A stretch of DNA of 64,000 bases from Aureimonas jatrophae (GTDB taxonomy: Bacteria > Pseudomonadota > Alphaproteobacteria > Rhizobiales > Rhizobiaceae), in NCBI RefSeq assembly GCF_900104035.1, contig NZ_FNIT01000007.1, forward strand, positions 62,001 through 126,000, given 5' to 3'. Shown piece after piece: positions 27,359 to 37,528 of the stretch. Each line of letters opens with the position of its first letter. Position 1 is the first letter of the stretch. The position numbers and the translations under genes are program-made. The notes beneath the pieces were generated by a model that was not told the origin of the DNA, searched no databases, and was given only the letters and a program-made list of their open reading frames with translations.

Positions 27359-29053
27359 ATGCGCATCACCATCAAGGCACGGCTCGTCGCCTCCTTCACC
27401 CTGGTTCTCGTTCTCATGGGCGCGCTCGGCTTCGTGGGCTTGCGCGCTCTGGAAGCGTCCAAGGCCGCACTCGAGGCGACCGTTGCCGGTCCCATGAAGC
27501 AGAGCGAGCGCCTTCTGACGGTGCGCGCCTATATCTCCGACGTCGGCCGTCTCGCCAACACGTTGGATACCGTGACCGACCCGGCCGTCTTCCAGGACCT
27601 GTCGGACACCGCGATCGAGCGCAGCCGCAAGGCGCAGGCGCTTCTGGCCGACTACCGCGCCGGGGCGCCGGATGCCGAACGCGCCTCGCTGGACGGCCTC
27701 GAGGCGGATGCGAAGCAGTACGAGACGATCGCCGCCGACGTCATCGCGCTCCTGACCAAGGCCAATGGCGACCGTGCCAACGGTGCGGGCGCGGCCGCCG
27801 AGGCCGCCGCGCTTTCCAACACCGGCATGCGCCCGCTCATGTCCAAGATGGTGGACAGCCTCGCCGAGGCGCGCGACCGCGAGACCGCCCGCACCGCGGA
27901 GCTTCTGGCCGGCAACGCCGCCGCCTTCGACCGCACCCGCCTCCTGTTCCTCGGAACGCTTGGCCTTGCGGTCGTGCTGGCGGCCGGCGCCGCGGCCTGG
28001 ATCGCCACCTCGGTCGGCCGCGGCCTCGGCCGCTCGGTGGCGCTCGCCCGGCGGATCGGCGAGGGCGACCTGACGGCACGCGCCGGCGAGGGTCCGGCCC
28101 GCGACGAGATCGGCGACCTGCAGCGGGCGATGGGCGAGATGACCGCTCGGTTGCGCGAGGTCCTGGGCGCGGTCGGCGCTTCGGCCGCGCAGGTGGCGTC
28201 CGGTTCAACGCAGTCGGCGGCGACCGCCGAGCAGCTGTCCTCGGGCTCCACCGAGCAGGCCTCGGCCTCGGAAGAGGCTTCCGCGGCGGTCGAGCAGATG
28301 ACCGCCAACGTGCGCCAGAACGCCGACAACGCGTCGCAGACCGAGAAGATGGCGGCCCAGGCCTCGGCCAATGCCGAAGCCTCGGGCGAAGCGGTTCGCC
28401 AGTCGGTCGCGGCCATGCGCCAGATCGCCGACAACATCGTCGTGGTGCAGGAGATCGCGCGCCAGACCGACCTTCTGGCCTTGAACGCGGCGATCGAGGC
28501 GGCGCGCGCGGGCTCGCACGGCAAGGGGTTCGCGGTGGTGGCGAGCGAGGTGCGAAAGCTCGCCGAGCGCTCCGGCGAGGCGGCCGCGCGGATCGGCGAG
28601 TTGTCGGCCGAGACGATGCGCGCCTGCGAGGCCGCGGGCGACCGACTCGGCCAGCTCGTGCCCGACATCCATCGCACGGCGGAACTGGTGGGCGAGATCT
28701 CAGCGGCCTGCCGCGAGCAGTCAGTGGGCATCGAGCAGATCAACCAGGCCATCGTCCAGCTCGATCAGGTCACGCAGGCCAATGCCAGCGCCGCCAACCA
28801 GATGGCGGCCACCGCCGAGACGCTGTCGGCCGAGGCGCGCGATCTCGACGAGCGCACGAGCTTCTTCCGCACCGGCGAGGCCGAGGCCGCGGCGCCGGCC
28901 CGCAAGGCGGAGCCGGCGATGGCGACGAGGCCCGCCCCGTCGGCCGCGCCGATCCCGCTGCGCCGCCCGGTCACCGCACCCTCCAGGTCGGCTCCCAGGG
29001 GCATCGCGCTCGACCTCGACAACGAGGGCGGCTTCGAGCGCATGAGCGCCTGA
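27359..29053 (+). CDS. Methyl-accepting chemotaxis protein
   Basis: 564 aa; ATG at 27359 with GGGAG upstream. Helix 1 is about residues 10-30 ([20 protein letters not shown]); the periplasmic part (about 31-193) is a four-helix-bundle type ligand domain. Helix 2 is about 197-220 ([20 protein letters not shown]), HAMP follows, and the signalling domain has the highly conserved tip [20 protein letters not shown], then [18 protein letters not shown]. The C-terminal tail (about 510-564) is proline/alanine-rich and lacks an NWETF-type CheR tether. No che genes are nearby. The ligand is unknown. Confidence 0.95.
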   Translation: MRITIKARLVASFTLVLVLMGALGFVGLRALEASKAALEATVAGPMKQSERLLTVRAYISDVGRLANTLDTVTDPAVFQDLSDTAIERSRKAQALLADYRAGAPDAERASLDGLEADAKQYETIAADVIALLTKANGDRANGAGAAAEAAALSNTGMRPLMSKMVDSLAEARDRETARTAELLAGNAAAFDRTRLLFLGTLGLAVVLAAGAAAWIATSVGRGLGRSVALARRIGEGDLTARAGEGPARDEIGDLQRAMGEMTARLREVLGAVGASAAQVASGSTQSAATAEQLSSGSTEQASASEEASAAVEQMTANVRQNADNASQTEKMAAQASANAEASGEAVRQSVAAMRQIADNIVVVQEIARQTDLLALNAAIEAARAGSHGKGFAVVASEVRKLAERSGEAAARIGELSAETMRACEAAGDRLGQLVPDIHRTAELVGEISAACREQSVGIEQINQAIVQLDQVTQANASAANQMAATAETLSAEARDLDERTSFFRTGEAEAAAPARKAEPAMATRPAPSAAPIPLRRPVTAPSRSAPRGIALDLDNEGGFERMSA

Positions 29054-29149
29054 CGCCGGGTCCCGCCGACCTCCGGTCCCGCGCGGCGCCGTTGACACGG
29101 GCCGCGCAACGCCCTTACTGCCGCCCGACTTTGGGGACAGGAAGGCGCC

Positions 29150-30712
29150 ATGACGATCGATCTCAACCGCCGCGAACTGATGCTCGGCCTCGGCCTTCTC
29201 GGGCTGTCGGGCGTGACCGGACAGGCCCTGGCCGCCGAGGGCGACGCCCTTCGGTTCGGCGAGCCGCAGCCCTTCTCCTTCGACGCGCTGGTGGAGCGCG
29301 CCCGCGCCATGGCGGCCGCGCCCTATGTGCCCGAGGTGCCCGCCGCGTCCGACACGCTGGAGCGCATCGACTTCGACCAGCACTGGCGCATCCGCTACCG
29401 CGCCGACCAGACGCTGGAACTGAACGACGGCCGCGCGCCGATCCGCTTCTTCCACCTCGGTCGCTACTTCAAGCTGCCCGTGGGCATCCACGTGGTGGAG
29501 AACGGGCAGGCGCGCACGCTGCGCTACGACCCCAAGCTCTTCGACATACCCGCCGACAGCCCTGCCAAGGAGCTTCCCGACGATATCGGCTTCGCCGGCT
29601 TCCGCGTGCTGGAGCCCGGTACCGAGACGGACTGGCTGGCGTTTCTGGGCGCGGCCTACTTCCGCACGTCCGGCGAGGACAACCAGTTCGGCATGTCGGC
29701 GCGCGCGCTCGCCATCGACGTCGCCATGCCGACGCCGGAAGAGTTTCCCCGCTTCACGGACTTCTTCCTCGAGCCCTCCGCCGACGGACGGCTCGCGATC
29801 TCCTGCCTCCTCAACAGCCCCCGCGTCGCGGGCGTCCTGCGCATGGACGTCCGGAAGGGCGGGCCGATCGTCATGGACATCCAGGCGCGCTACTTCGCGC
29901 GCGACGACATCCAGCGCTTCGGCATCGCGGCGCTGACTTCGATGTTCTGGTATTCCGAGACCGACCGGGGGCGGCGCGTCGACTGGCGGCCCGAGGTGCA
30001 CGACTCCGACGGCCTCGCTCTCTGGACGGGCGCGGGCGAGCGCATCTGGCGCCCGCTCAACAATCCCGTGAACGTGATGACCTCGAGCTTCACGGACGAG
30101 AACCCGCGCGGCTTCGGTCTTCTTCAGCGCGACCGTCTCTTCGACAACTACGAGGACGACGGCGTCTTCTACGAGAAGCGCGCCAGCGTCTGGGTGGAGC
30201 CCAAAGGTAATTGGGGCCGGGGCGCCGTGCAGCTCGTCGAGATCCCGACCGACGACGAGATCCACGACAACATCGCCGCCTACTGGCTCGCCGACCAGTC
30301 GGTGCGCCGGGGCGACGCGATCGCGCTCGACTACGTCCTGCATTGGGCGAACCGCGAGCCCTACCCGCCCCGCGTCGGCGAGGTCGTGGCGACGCGGCTC
30401 GGGCGCGGCGGCATCGCGGGCCAGCCCCGTCCCGCCGGCGTCACCAAGGTCGTGGTGGACTTCGACGGCGGCCTGGTGGGCGCCCTGCCCCGCGACGCCA
30501 AAGGCGTCGAGGCGGTGGTCTCGACCTCGCGCGGCACGCTCGGCAAGGCCGATGCCTACTCCGTCAAGGTCGGCACCGCCTGGCGCACGACGTTCGACAT
30601 CACGGCGGAGGGCACCGATCCCGTGGAGTTGCGCTGTTACCTGCGCCAGGGCGACACGGTGCTGACCGAGACCTGGGCCTACCAGTTCCTGCCGCTACCG
30701 CGCCCTGCCTGA
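29150..30712 (+). CDS. Periplasmic glucan biosynthesis protein, OpgD/OpgG (MdoD/MdoG) family
   Basis: 520 aa. The N-terminus NRRELMLGLGLLGLSGVTGQ is Tat-like, as in OpgD rather than Sec-exported OpgG. Family hallmarks: FDALVERARAMAAAPYVP, FFHLGRYFKLPVGIHVVENG, GFAGFRVLEPGTETDWLAFL, FLGAAYFRTSGEDNQFGMSA, and the carbohydrate-cleft part MFWYSETDRGRRVDWRPEVH. Acts in periplasmic beta-glucan (osmoregulated glucan) synthesis or trimming. No opgH-like synthase is next to it. Confidence 0.93.
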   Translation: MTIDLNRRELMLGLGLLGLSGVTGQALAAEGDALRFGEPQPFSFDALVERARAMAAAPYVPEVPAASDTLERIDFDQHWRIRYRADQTLELNDGRAPIRFFHLGRYFKLPVGIHVVENGQARTLRYDPKLFDIPADSPAKELPDDIGFAGFRVLEPGTETDWLAFLGAAYFRTSGEDNQFGMSARALAIDVAMPTPEEFPRFTDFFLEPSADGRLAISCLLNSPRVAGVLRMDVRKGGPIVMDIQARYFARDDIQRFGIAALTSMFWYSETDRGRRVDWRPEVHDSDGLALWTGAGERIWRPLNNPVNVMTSSFTDENPRGFGLLQRDRLFDNYEDDGVFYEKRASVWVEPKGNWGRGAVQLVEIPTDDEIHDNIAAYWLADQSVRRGDAIALDYVLHWANREPYPPRVGEVVATRLGRGGIAGQPRPAGVTKVVVDFDGGLVGALPRDAKGVEAVVSTSRGTLGKADAYSVKVGTAWRTTFDITAEGTDPVELRCYLRQGDTVLTETWAYQFLPLPRPA

Positions 30713-30738
30713 CCGGCGGTCGTTTCGCCTGCGAAACG

Positions 30739-30769
30739 AGAACGGGCGCCCGATGCGAGCGCCCGTTCT
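30739..30769. terminator. Hairpin between convergent glucan and LuxR genes
   Basis: AGAACGGGCGC (30739-30749) pairs with GCGCCCGTTCT (30759-30769): 11-bp perfect arms, 9-nt loop. A second perfect hairpin CGTTTCGC-CT-GCGAAACG lies at 30721-30738. Neither has a real T-run. Their position between convergent genes suggests a bidirectional transcript end. Confidence 0.5.
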
Positions 30770-30773
30770 TGCA

Positions 30774-31487
30774 TCAGGAGAGGTAGCCGAGCTGCGCGGC
30801 GAGCGCGACCGCATGGGTGCGGTTCGAGGCGTTGAGCTTGCGGGTCGAGGACGTCATGTGCTGCGAGACCGTGTGCTCGGAGACCTTGAGGATCAGGCCG
30901 ATCTCGGAGCTCGTCTTGCCGAGCATGGCGAGCCGCAGGCAGTCGCGCTCGCGCCCCGTCAGCGGGTTGTTGCGCTGGTTTTCCTGGAAGCGGCAGACGG
31001 TCAGGATGCCGAAGGTCGTGAACGTCGCGATGTGGAGATCGTCCGCGGTCTCGTCGCTCACCGGGTCGCCGGGTCCCGACAGCGACAGGACGCCGGTGAA
31101 GCCGGTCAGGCCGTGCACAGGGCAGTAGACGCCCTGCAGGCAGTCCTGGTTCGCCAGGAAGCGGGCCTGCGGGCTCATGTCGGGGTCGGCCGGATCATAG
31201 CCGTACAGCGTCTCGGCATCCCATACGAAGGGCACCGCGCCCGAGCGCAGGGCGCGCAGAACCGGCGAGAAGCGGTTCAGCCCCAGTCGCTCGAAGCCGC
31301 GCCGGAACTCCTCGCTCCAGTTCGAGGCGAGAAGCCGCATCTCCGACCCCGCCTCGTCCGTGGATGGGATCGTCATCAGGGCGTAGCGCGTGAAACCCTC
31401 CGACCGCGCGCCCTCGGCGAGCGCCTGAAACAGCGTTTCTTCCGTCCAGGGTCGGGGAAGCGCGGCCAGATGCGTCTGCAGACCCAT
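30774..31487 (-). CDS. LuxR-type regulator with autoinducer-binding-like domain (LuxR solo)
   Basis: 237 aa from the ATG at 31487; a TTG at 31526 would add 13 residues. The N-terminal 165 residues align to the autoinducer-binding fold (FTRYALMTIPS, NWSEEFRRGFERLGLNRFSP, SGAVPFVWDAE). The C-terminus is a LuxR HTH (LTGRERDCLRLAMLGKTSSE, then LKVSEHTVSQHMTSST). In TraR/LuxR terms the invariant Trp is kept, but the second Tyr position is Phe and the AHL-contacting Asp is replaced (FSPV instead of DPV). No luxI synthase is in the window. It may sense a non-AHL ligand or none. Confidence 0.85.
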   Translation of the reverse strand: MGLQTHLAALPRPWTEETLFQALAEGARSEGFTRYALMTIPSTDEAGSEMRLLASNWSEEFRRGFERLGLNRFSPVLRALRSGAVPFVWDAETLYGYDPADPDMSPQARFLANQDCLQGVYCPVHGLTGFTGVLSLSGPGDPVSDETADDLHIATFTTFGILTVCRFQENQRNNPLTGRERDCLRLAMLGKTSSEIGLILKVSEHTVSQHMTSSTRKLNASNRTHAVALAAQLGYLS

Positions 31488-31745
31488 CAGGCGCGGGAGC
31501 CGGTTGGCGGGACGGGGGCCGGGCAACTCATGATCGGTTCCCTGTCATCTGGAGGAGCGGACGGTGCGTGACCCCATCTTAACGCGAAACCGCCGCATTT
31601 CGACCCGGCTTTTCGCGCAGATCGTCAGGATTCCTTCCTATCGGGCGGTGCTATCCGGAAACCCTGGCACGGCGCGCCCGGCATTCCCATGTTCGGGGCC
31701 GACGGGCGCCGCACCTGGCGGGCCCTCCATTGGACGGCACGAGGC

Positions 31746-33056
31746 ATGACCGACTTTTCCCCCCGCGAGATCGTTTCCGAGCTGGACCGCCACATCATCG
31801 GCCAGCGCGATGCCAAGCGCGCCGTCGCGGTGGCGCTGCGCAACCGCTGGCGCCGTCAGCAGCTGGAAGGGAGCCTTCGCGAGGAGGTGTCGCCCAAGAA
31901 CATCCTGATGATCGGTCCCACCGGCGTCGGCAAGACCGAGATCTCGCGCCGCCTTGCCAAGCTCGCGGGCGCGCCCTTCCTCAAGGTCGAGGCCACCAAG
32001 TTCACCGAGGTCGGCTATGTCGGCCGCGACGTCGAGCAGATCGTGCGCGACCTCGTGGAGATCGGCATCGGCCTCGTGCGCGAAAGGAAGCGCGAGGAGG
32101 TGAAGGCGCGCGCCCATGCCGGCGCCGAGGACCGCGTGCTCGACGCGCTGGTCGGCAAGACCGCCTCGCCGGCCACGCGCGACGCGTTCCGCAAGCGCCT
32201 GCGCGCCGGTGAGCTCGACGACAAGGAGATCGAGGTTGAGGTGGCCGACACCGCCAACCCGCTCGGCGGCATGGACATTCCTGGCATGCCCGGCGCCAAC
32301 ATCGGCGTCCTCAACCTGTCCGAGATGTTCGGCAAGGCGATGGGCGGGCGCACCAAGACGCGGCGCACCACGGTCAAGGAAAGCTACGACCTCCTGATCA
32401 ACGAGGAGTCCGACAAGCTCCTCGACAACGAGGCCCTGGTGGCCGACGCGATCCATGCGGTCGAGAACAACGGCATCGTGTTCCTGGACGAGATCGACAA
32501 GGTCGCCAACAACGGCGACGGCCGGGGCGGGGCGGGCGTGTCGCGCGAGGGCGTGCAGCGCGATCTCCTGCCGCTCGTGGAGGGCACGACGGTCGCCACC
32601 AAGCACGGGCCGGTGAAGACCGATCACATCCTGTTCATCGCATCGGGCGCCTTCCACGTCGCCAAGCCCTCTGACCTTTTGCCCGAGCTTCAGGGCCGCC
32701 TGCCGATCCGCGTCGAGCTGCGCGCGCTGGAGCGCGACGACTTCCGCCGCATCCTGACCGAGACCGAGGCCTCGCTGATCAAGCAGTACGTGGCGCTGCT
32801 CGCGACGGAAAAGGTCGAGCTCGAGATCACCGAGGACGCGATCGACGCGATCGCGGACCTGGCGGTCCAGCTCAACGGCTCGGTCGAGAACATCGGCGCG
32901 CGCCGCCTCCAGACCGTGATGGAGCGCGTCCTCGACGAGATCTCGTTCGAGGCGCCCGACAAGGCCGGGCAGAGCTTCCGCGTCGACGCCGCCTATGTGC
33001 ACAAGGCGCTGGACGGCATCGCCGGCAACACCGACCTGTCGCGCTTCATCCTGTGA
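31746..33056 (+). CDS. hslU: ATP-dependent protease ATPase subunit HslU
   Basis: 436 aa from the ATG at 31746 ([20 protein letters not shown]). Walker A GPTGVGKT (57-64), pore loop GYVG (90-93), Walker [11 protein letters not shown], sensor [12 protein letters not shown] and the C-terminal LSRFIL tail that docks into HslV. Unfolds substrates for the HslV peptidase. Unlike the common hslV-hslU operon, the two genes are separated by about 10 kb here. Confidence 0.98.
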   Translation: MTDFSPREIVSELDRHIIGQRDAKRAVAVALRNRWRRQQLEGSLREEVSPKNILMIGPTGVGKTEISRRLAKLAGAPFLKVEATKFTEVGYVGRDVEQIVRDLVEIGIGLVRERKREEVKARAHAGAEDRVLDALVGKTASPATRDAFRKRLRAGELDDKEIEVEVADTANPLGGMDIPGMPGANIGVLNLSEMFGKAMGGRTKTRRTTVKESYDLLINEESDKLLDNEALVADAIHAVENNGIVFLDEIDKVANNGDGRGGAGVSREGVQRDLLPLVEGTTVATKHGPVKTDHILFIASGAFHVAKPSDLLPELQGRLPIRVELRALERDDFRRILTETEASLIKQYVALLATEKVELEITEDAIDAIADLAVQLNGSVENIGARRLQTVMERVLDEISFEAPDKAGQSFRVDAAYVHKALDGIAGNTDLSRFIL

Positions 33057-33095
33057 CCGGCGGGGTCCTGGCGCGACTGGGCCGGGACGTCGCGC

Positions 33096-35660
33096 TCAGG
33101 CCCGCTCCGCCGGGCGCGCCTGGGCGAGCCGCTCCAGGCTCGCGGCCAGCTCCTCCTTGCGGAACGGCTTGGTGAGGCGCGAGATGCTGCTGTCGATCCC
33201 GTCGATCTCGGCATAGCCCGACACGATCAGGACGGCCGCATCGGGACGGTGGCGCCGCGCGAGCGCGGCGAGCTCGACCCCGGTCATGCCCGGCATCAGG
33301 TGGTCGGTGACCAGCAGATCGAAGGGCACGCCCGCCTCGACGAGGCGGGCCGCCTCCTCCGCCGAGGCGGCCTCCACGATCTCGTAGCCGAGCTCGTCCA
33401 GCATGTCCGCCGTGCTCATGCGCACGAAGATCTCGTCGTCCACCAGCAAGACCCGCCCGCCCGGCGCGGAGGCCGCGGGACCCACGAGGCTCGGCGCCGC
33501 GATGGCCTGGGGCGAGACGGCGGCGCGCGGCAGCCAGAGCACGACCTCGGTTCCCACCCCGACCTGGCTCTCGATCGTCATGGCCCCGCCGAGCTGCGAG
33601 GCGAGCCCGTGCACCATGGACAGGCCGAGGCCCGTACCCTTGCCGATCCCCTTGGTCGAGAAGAAGGGCTCGACCGCGCGCGCCAGCGTCGCCTCGTCCA
33701 TGCCGTGACCGGTATCGGCCACGCCGAGCCGCAGATAGGTGCCCTCGGGCAGCCGCGCGGGATGATCCGCGTCGATGCGCTCCTCGCTGAGGGCGATGCG
33801 CAGCGTGCCGCCGTCCGGCATCGCGTCGCGCGCGTTGACCGCCAGGTTCAGGAGCGCCATCTCGATCTGGTTCGGGTCGCCCCGCGCCATGGCGAGGCCC
33901 GGCGGCGCCTCGACCGCGATCTCGATCCGCGGTCCGGTGGTGCTGGAAACGAGGTCCGCCATGCCGGCGACGAGGTCGCCGAGATCGAGCGCGAGCGGCT
34001 GGAGCGGCTGGCGCCGCGCGAAGGCGAGGAGACGCTGCACCAGGAGGCTCGCGCGCGCGGCCGACTGCGCGGCGCCCGTGATCAGCCGCTGCTCGCGCTC
34101 GCTGCCCACGCCCTGGCGCTGCAGAAGATCGAGCGTGGCGACGATCGGGGTCAGGAGGTTGTTGAAGTCGTGCGCGACGCCGCCCGTCAGCTGGCCCATC
34201 GCCTCCATCTTCTGCGACTGGCGCAGCGCCTCCTGCGCTTCCAGAAGCTGGGCCTGGCCGCGCAGCCGCTCCGTCACGTCGATCACGAACTGGTAGACAC
34301 CGATCTGGCGGCCCGCCTCATCGCGGAGCGGGCGAAAGTTGATCTCGTAGGAGGGACGCGCCCGCGCCGGGTCGCCGAACTCCTCGACAAAGGTGACGTT
34401 CTCGCCGGTCATGCCCCGGGCCCAGCCAGCGCGCACCTCGTCCTGGTGGTGCGGCCAGGGGGCGAGAAGCTCGAGGATGTTGTCGCCCGCCTGCGGTCGC
34501 ACCCCGAAGACGCGCTCGAACTCGTCGGCATTGGCCTGGTTGAGGGCGAGGATGGTGTAGTCGAGGTCCAACGCCATCACCATGATGTCGGTGCCTTCGA
34601 CGATCGTCGCCAGCATGTTGCGCTCGACCGTGCTCTCGGCGACCCGCTCCTCCAGCGTCGCGTTCAGCTCCCGCAGCCGGTCCTCGGCCGCCCGGCGATC
34701 GTGGATGTCGACCGAGGTCCCGAACCAGCGGGTGATCTCGCCGGTCTGCGGATCGCGATAGGGCTCGGCCCGGTCGAGGAACCAGCGGTAGGTGCCGTCG
34801 GCCGAGCGGATGCGATGCTCGCAGGCGTGCGTCGTGCCCTTGTCCCGCGCGGCCTGAAAGGTCGCCACCACATGGGGCGCATCGCCAGGATGAATGAAGG
34901 CCCCGGCGATCTCGCCCGGCGACATGGAGCTGAACGGGGCGCCGGTATAGAGCGAGAACTGCCGGTTCAGGAACTCCATCCGCCCGTCGCCATCCGTGAT
35001 CCAGATGATCTGGGGAACCGTGTCGACCATCAGGCGGAACTGCGCCTCGCTGTCGGCCAGCGCCGCCTCCGCCGCCTCGCGGGCCCGCTCGGCCGCCACG
35101 CGCCCGGTCGCCTCGGTCACGAGGCAGAAGACGCCGGCCGGCCGGCCGTCCTCGCCCGGGACGGGCGAGCAGTCGATGTCGACCCAGGCCGGCTCGTGTC
35201 CGCCGCCGCGCGGCGGCGTGATCTCTTGGCTGCGAACGAGCCGTGTGCGGCCCCCCAGCACCTCGCGCACGACGTCGGAGCCGACAGGCGCGACCGCCGG
35301 TCCGTTCTCGTCCAGCTGCGAGCCGAGAAGCGCGGGATGGCGCTCGCCCGCGAGGCGCGCATAGGCGTCGTTGTAGAAGACGATGCTCGGAAGGCCCCAT
35401 AGCAACGCGATCGGCGCCGGCGAGGCGAGCAGCAGGAGAAGCGTGGTGCGCAGGCTCGCCGGCCAGCTCTCGATGGTTCCGAGAGCGGTCGTGCTCCAAT
35501 CGCGCGAGGCGATCCGTGCGCCGCAGTCGCCCGCCGCGCGAAGGCTCTCCCGAACGTCTCGGGCTGGCGCATCGGGCACGCGTGTTTCTCCTTGGTGGTC
35601 GATGGGGACCGCTTCGCGCTCCCTTGCGCCGCTTTTAGTGGTTTTGCGGCGCCGCGTCAT
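33096..35660 (-). CDS. Hybrid sensor histidine kinase with PAS domains and a C-terminal receiver
   Basis: 854 aa from the ATG at 35660. Three PAS-like domains lie at roughly 85-190, 205-330 (FRLMVDTVPQIIWITDGDGR) and 350-465 (IVEGTDIMVMALDLDYTILA); no membrane helix is convincing, so it is probably cytoplasmic. HisKA dimerisation segment with phospho-acceptor His497 in LTGGVAHDFNNLL, HATPase motifs NLAVNARDAMPDGG, VADTGHGMDEAT and GKGTGLGLSMVHGL. The receiver starts at RVLLVDDE and has Asp786 in LLVTDHLMPGMTG. No partner response regulator is adjacent. PAS ligand (light, redox or small molecule) cannot be read; an LOV cysteine motif (NCRFL) is absent. Confidence 0.93.
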   Translation of the reverse strand: MTRRRKTTKSGAREREAVPIDHQGETRVPDAPARDVRESLRAAGDCGARIASRDWSTTALGTIESWPASLRTTLLLLLASPAPIALLWGLPSIVFYNDAYARLAGERHPALLGSQLDENGPAVAPVGSDVVREVLGGRTRLVRSQEITPPRGGGHEPAWVDIDCSPVPGEDGRPAGVFCLVTEATGRVAAERAREAAEAALADSEAQFRLMVDTVPQIIWITDGDGRMEFLNRQFSLYTGAPFSSMSPGEIAGAFIHPGDAPHVVATFQAARDKGTTHACEHRIRSADGTYRWFLDRAEPYRDPQTGEITRWFGTSVDIHDRRAAEDRLRELNATLEERVAESTVERNMLATIVEGTDIMVMALDLDYTILALNQANADEFERVFGVRPQAGDNILELLAPWPHHQDEVRAGWARGMTGENVTFVEEFGDPARARPSYEINFRPLRDEAGRQIGVYQFVIDVTERLRGQAQLLEAQEALRQSQKMEAMGQLTGGVAHDFNNLLTPIVATLDLLQRQGVGSEREQRLITGAAQSAARASLLVQRLLAFARRQPLQPLALDLGDLVAGMADLVSSTTGPRIEIAVEAPPGLAMARGDPNQIEMALLNLAVNARDAMPDGGTLRIALSEERIDADHPARLPEGTYLRLGVADTGHGMDEATLARAVEPFFSTKGIGKGTGLGLSMVHGLASQLGGAMTIESQVGVGTEVVLWLPRAAVSPQAIAAPSLVGPAASAPGGRVLLVDDEIFVRMSTADMLDELGYEIVEAASAEEAARLVEAGVPFDLLVTDHLMPGMTGVELAALARRHRPDAAVLIVSGYAEIDGIDSSISRLTKPFRKEELAASLERLAQARPAERA

Positions 35661-36214
35661 GGTGGAACTTGCGACGGTAATCGATCGTGCGGAGAATTTC
35701 GCGGACGGTAGCTGGGATCGCCAAGCGACACCTCGTTCGGTTCGATGGCGCGAGGCCAAAGCGCTTGCGTGGCCACGAACACCCGGTTCAGCTTCGGCCG
35801 GCGTCGCAGATGCCCGGCCTCGCGGTGAGGGGACCCGCCAAGCCTTCCGCTCGTGCCCATTCCCGGGAGACGCTCAGGGCGACAGGGACCCCCCCGCGGC
35901 CGGAGCGTCCGAGCGCCGCGATCGAGGCTGCAGCGACAGGCGAAGCGCACGATAGGCGACGCGGACAGGCGATGCGGGGTCGTCCCGACGCGCGCCGGTC
36001 GGCACCCCCGCGACCGGGAACCCGATACAGCGAGCCCCCGTCCGACATCGCCGCAAGGGTGCGATCGACCCCAAGGTCCGCGCAGGCCTTTCGCCTCCCG
36101 CGCTGTCCTTCCGCCTGATGGACCACCGGCTGGCCCGCTTTGACAAACGGCGCGCTTGCGCCGAGGGATCGGTCCCGGGGCCCGGCACCAGGCTCCACCG
36201 GACGGGAGCGGCTC
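35661..36214. other. Divergent intergenic region, no gene seen
   Basis: 554 bp between the histidine kinase start (leftward) and the MFS gene start (rightward). Frames crossing it are arginine/proline/serine-rich shadows without ribosome binding sites. Promoters for both genes must be here, but no clear pair was found. Confidence 0.5.
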
Positions 36215-37528
36215 ATGAGCGCAACCATATCCTTCGAGGATGCTTTGGCCCGCATCGGTACGGGGACCTTCCAGAGACGTCTGCTTCTCGTGTTCGGTTT
36301 GGTCTGGGCGGCGGATGCGATGCAGGTGCTGAGCGTCGGCTTCGCCGCGCCCTCGATCGCCGCCGAGTTCGGCCTGAACGTGCCGCAGGCGCTGCAGGTC
36401 GGCACCGCCTTCTTCGCCGGCATGCTGGTCGGGGCGAGTGCCTTCGGGCGGCTCGCCGACCGGATCGGGCGGCGGCGCGTCTTGCTTCTGACGATCGCGA
36501 TCGACGCCGTCTTCGGGCTCGCCTCGGCCTTTGCGCCGGATTTCGCGTGGCTTCTGGCGTTCCGCTTCCTCACCGGGCTCGGCGTCGGCGGCACGCTGCC
36601 GGTCGACTACGCGCTGATGGCGGAGTTCCTGCCCCCGCGCGGCCGGGGCCGCTGGCTGGTGATGCTGGAGGGGTTCTGGGCCGTGGGCACGATCGCGCTG
36701 GCGCTTGCCGCGCTGGCTGCGCCCCGGCTGTCGGACGGGCCGGCCTGGCGGACGCTGTTCCTGCTCACCGCCCTGCCCGCGCTGGTGGGCCTGGCCGCGC
36801 GCCTCTTCGTTCCGGAATCGCCGCTCTATCTTCTGCGCCAAGGTCGCGAGCGGGACGCGCGCGCCGTCCTCGAACGGCTGGCCCGCATCAACCGCTACCA
36901 GGACGAACTGCCCGCCATCGCGCCCGCCCCGCCGACCGCGGCCGGCGGCTCGATCCTCGGGCCGAACCTGCGGCGGCGCACGCTCCTGATCCTTCTCGTC
37001 TGGCTTCTGGTCTCGATGAGCTACTACGGGGTGTTCGTCTGGCTGCCGGTGCAACTGGCGGCGCAGGGCTTCGGCTTCCTGCGCGGCGAACTCTTTCTTC
37101 TCCTGGTGGCGCTGGCGCAGCTGCCGGGCTACGCGCTGGCGGCCTATGGCGTCGAGCGCTGGGGACGGCGGCCGACGCTGGCGGGCTTCCTGGTTCTCAG
37201 CGCGGCGGGCTGCGTTCTCTACGGGCTCGACCCCTCGCCCGCGCTCGTCGCCGGCTCGACGCTTCTGATGAGCTTCGCGCTGCTCGGCACCTGGGGGGCG
37301 CTCTACGCCTGGACGCCGGAGCTTTATCCCACGCAGTTGCGGGCGACCGGCATGGGCGCGGCGGGCGCCGTCGCGCGGCTCGGCGGCCTCGCCGCGCCGA
37401 GCCTTCTCGCCCCGCTCGCCGCCCAGAGCTTTGCGGGCGCGCTCGCGCTCTACGCGGCGTTTCTCGTGGCGGCGGCGGTGGCGACCGTGTCCCTCAGGGC
37501 CGAGACGCGGGGCGCGGCGCTGGGCTGA
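36215..37528 (+). CDS. Major facilitator superfamily transporter (sugar/aromatic-acid type)
   Basis: 437 aa from the ATG at 36215 (GGGAGCGG upstream). Twelve hydrophobic segments; loop 2-3 signature GRLADRIGRRRVLLLTIAID and the helix-5/6 end ARLFVPESPLYLL (PESP motif), as in the sugar porter and AAHS families. The repeat in the second half is YGVERWGRRPTLAGFLVLSA and TPELYPTQLRATGMG. A proton symporter for a small organic substrate is likely. Its last 79 bp overlap the 3' end of the convergent amidotransferase gene. Confidence 0.92.
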   Translation: MSATISFEDALARIGTGTFQRRLLLVFGLVWAADAMQVLSVGFAAPSIAAEFGLNVPQALQVGTAFFAGMLVGASAFGRLADRIGRRRVLLLTIAIDAVFGLASAFAPDFAWLLAFRFLTGLGVGGTLPVDYALMAEFLPPRGRGRWLVMLEGFWAVGTIALALAALAAPRLSDGPAWRTLFLLTALPALVGLAARLFVPESPLYLLRQGRERDARAVLERLARINRYQDELPAIAPAPPTAAGGSILGPNLRRRTLLILLVWLLVSMSYYGVFVWLPVQLAAQGFGFLRGELFLLLVALAQLPGYALAAYGVERWGRRPTLAGFLVLSAAGCVLYGLDPSPALVAGSTLLMSFALLGTWGALYAWTPELYPTQLRATGMGAAGAVARLGGLAAPSLLAPLAAQSFAGALALYAAFLVAAAVATVSLRAETRGAALG

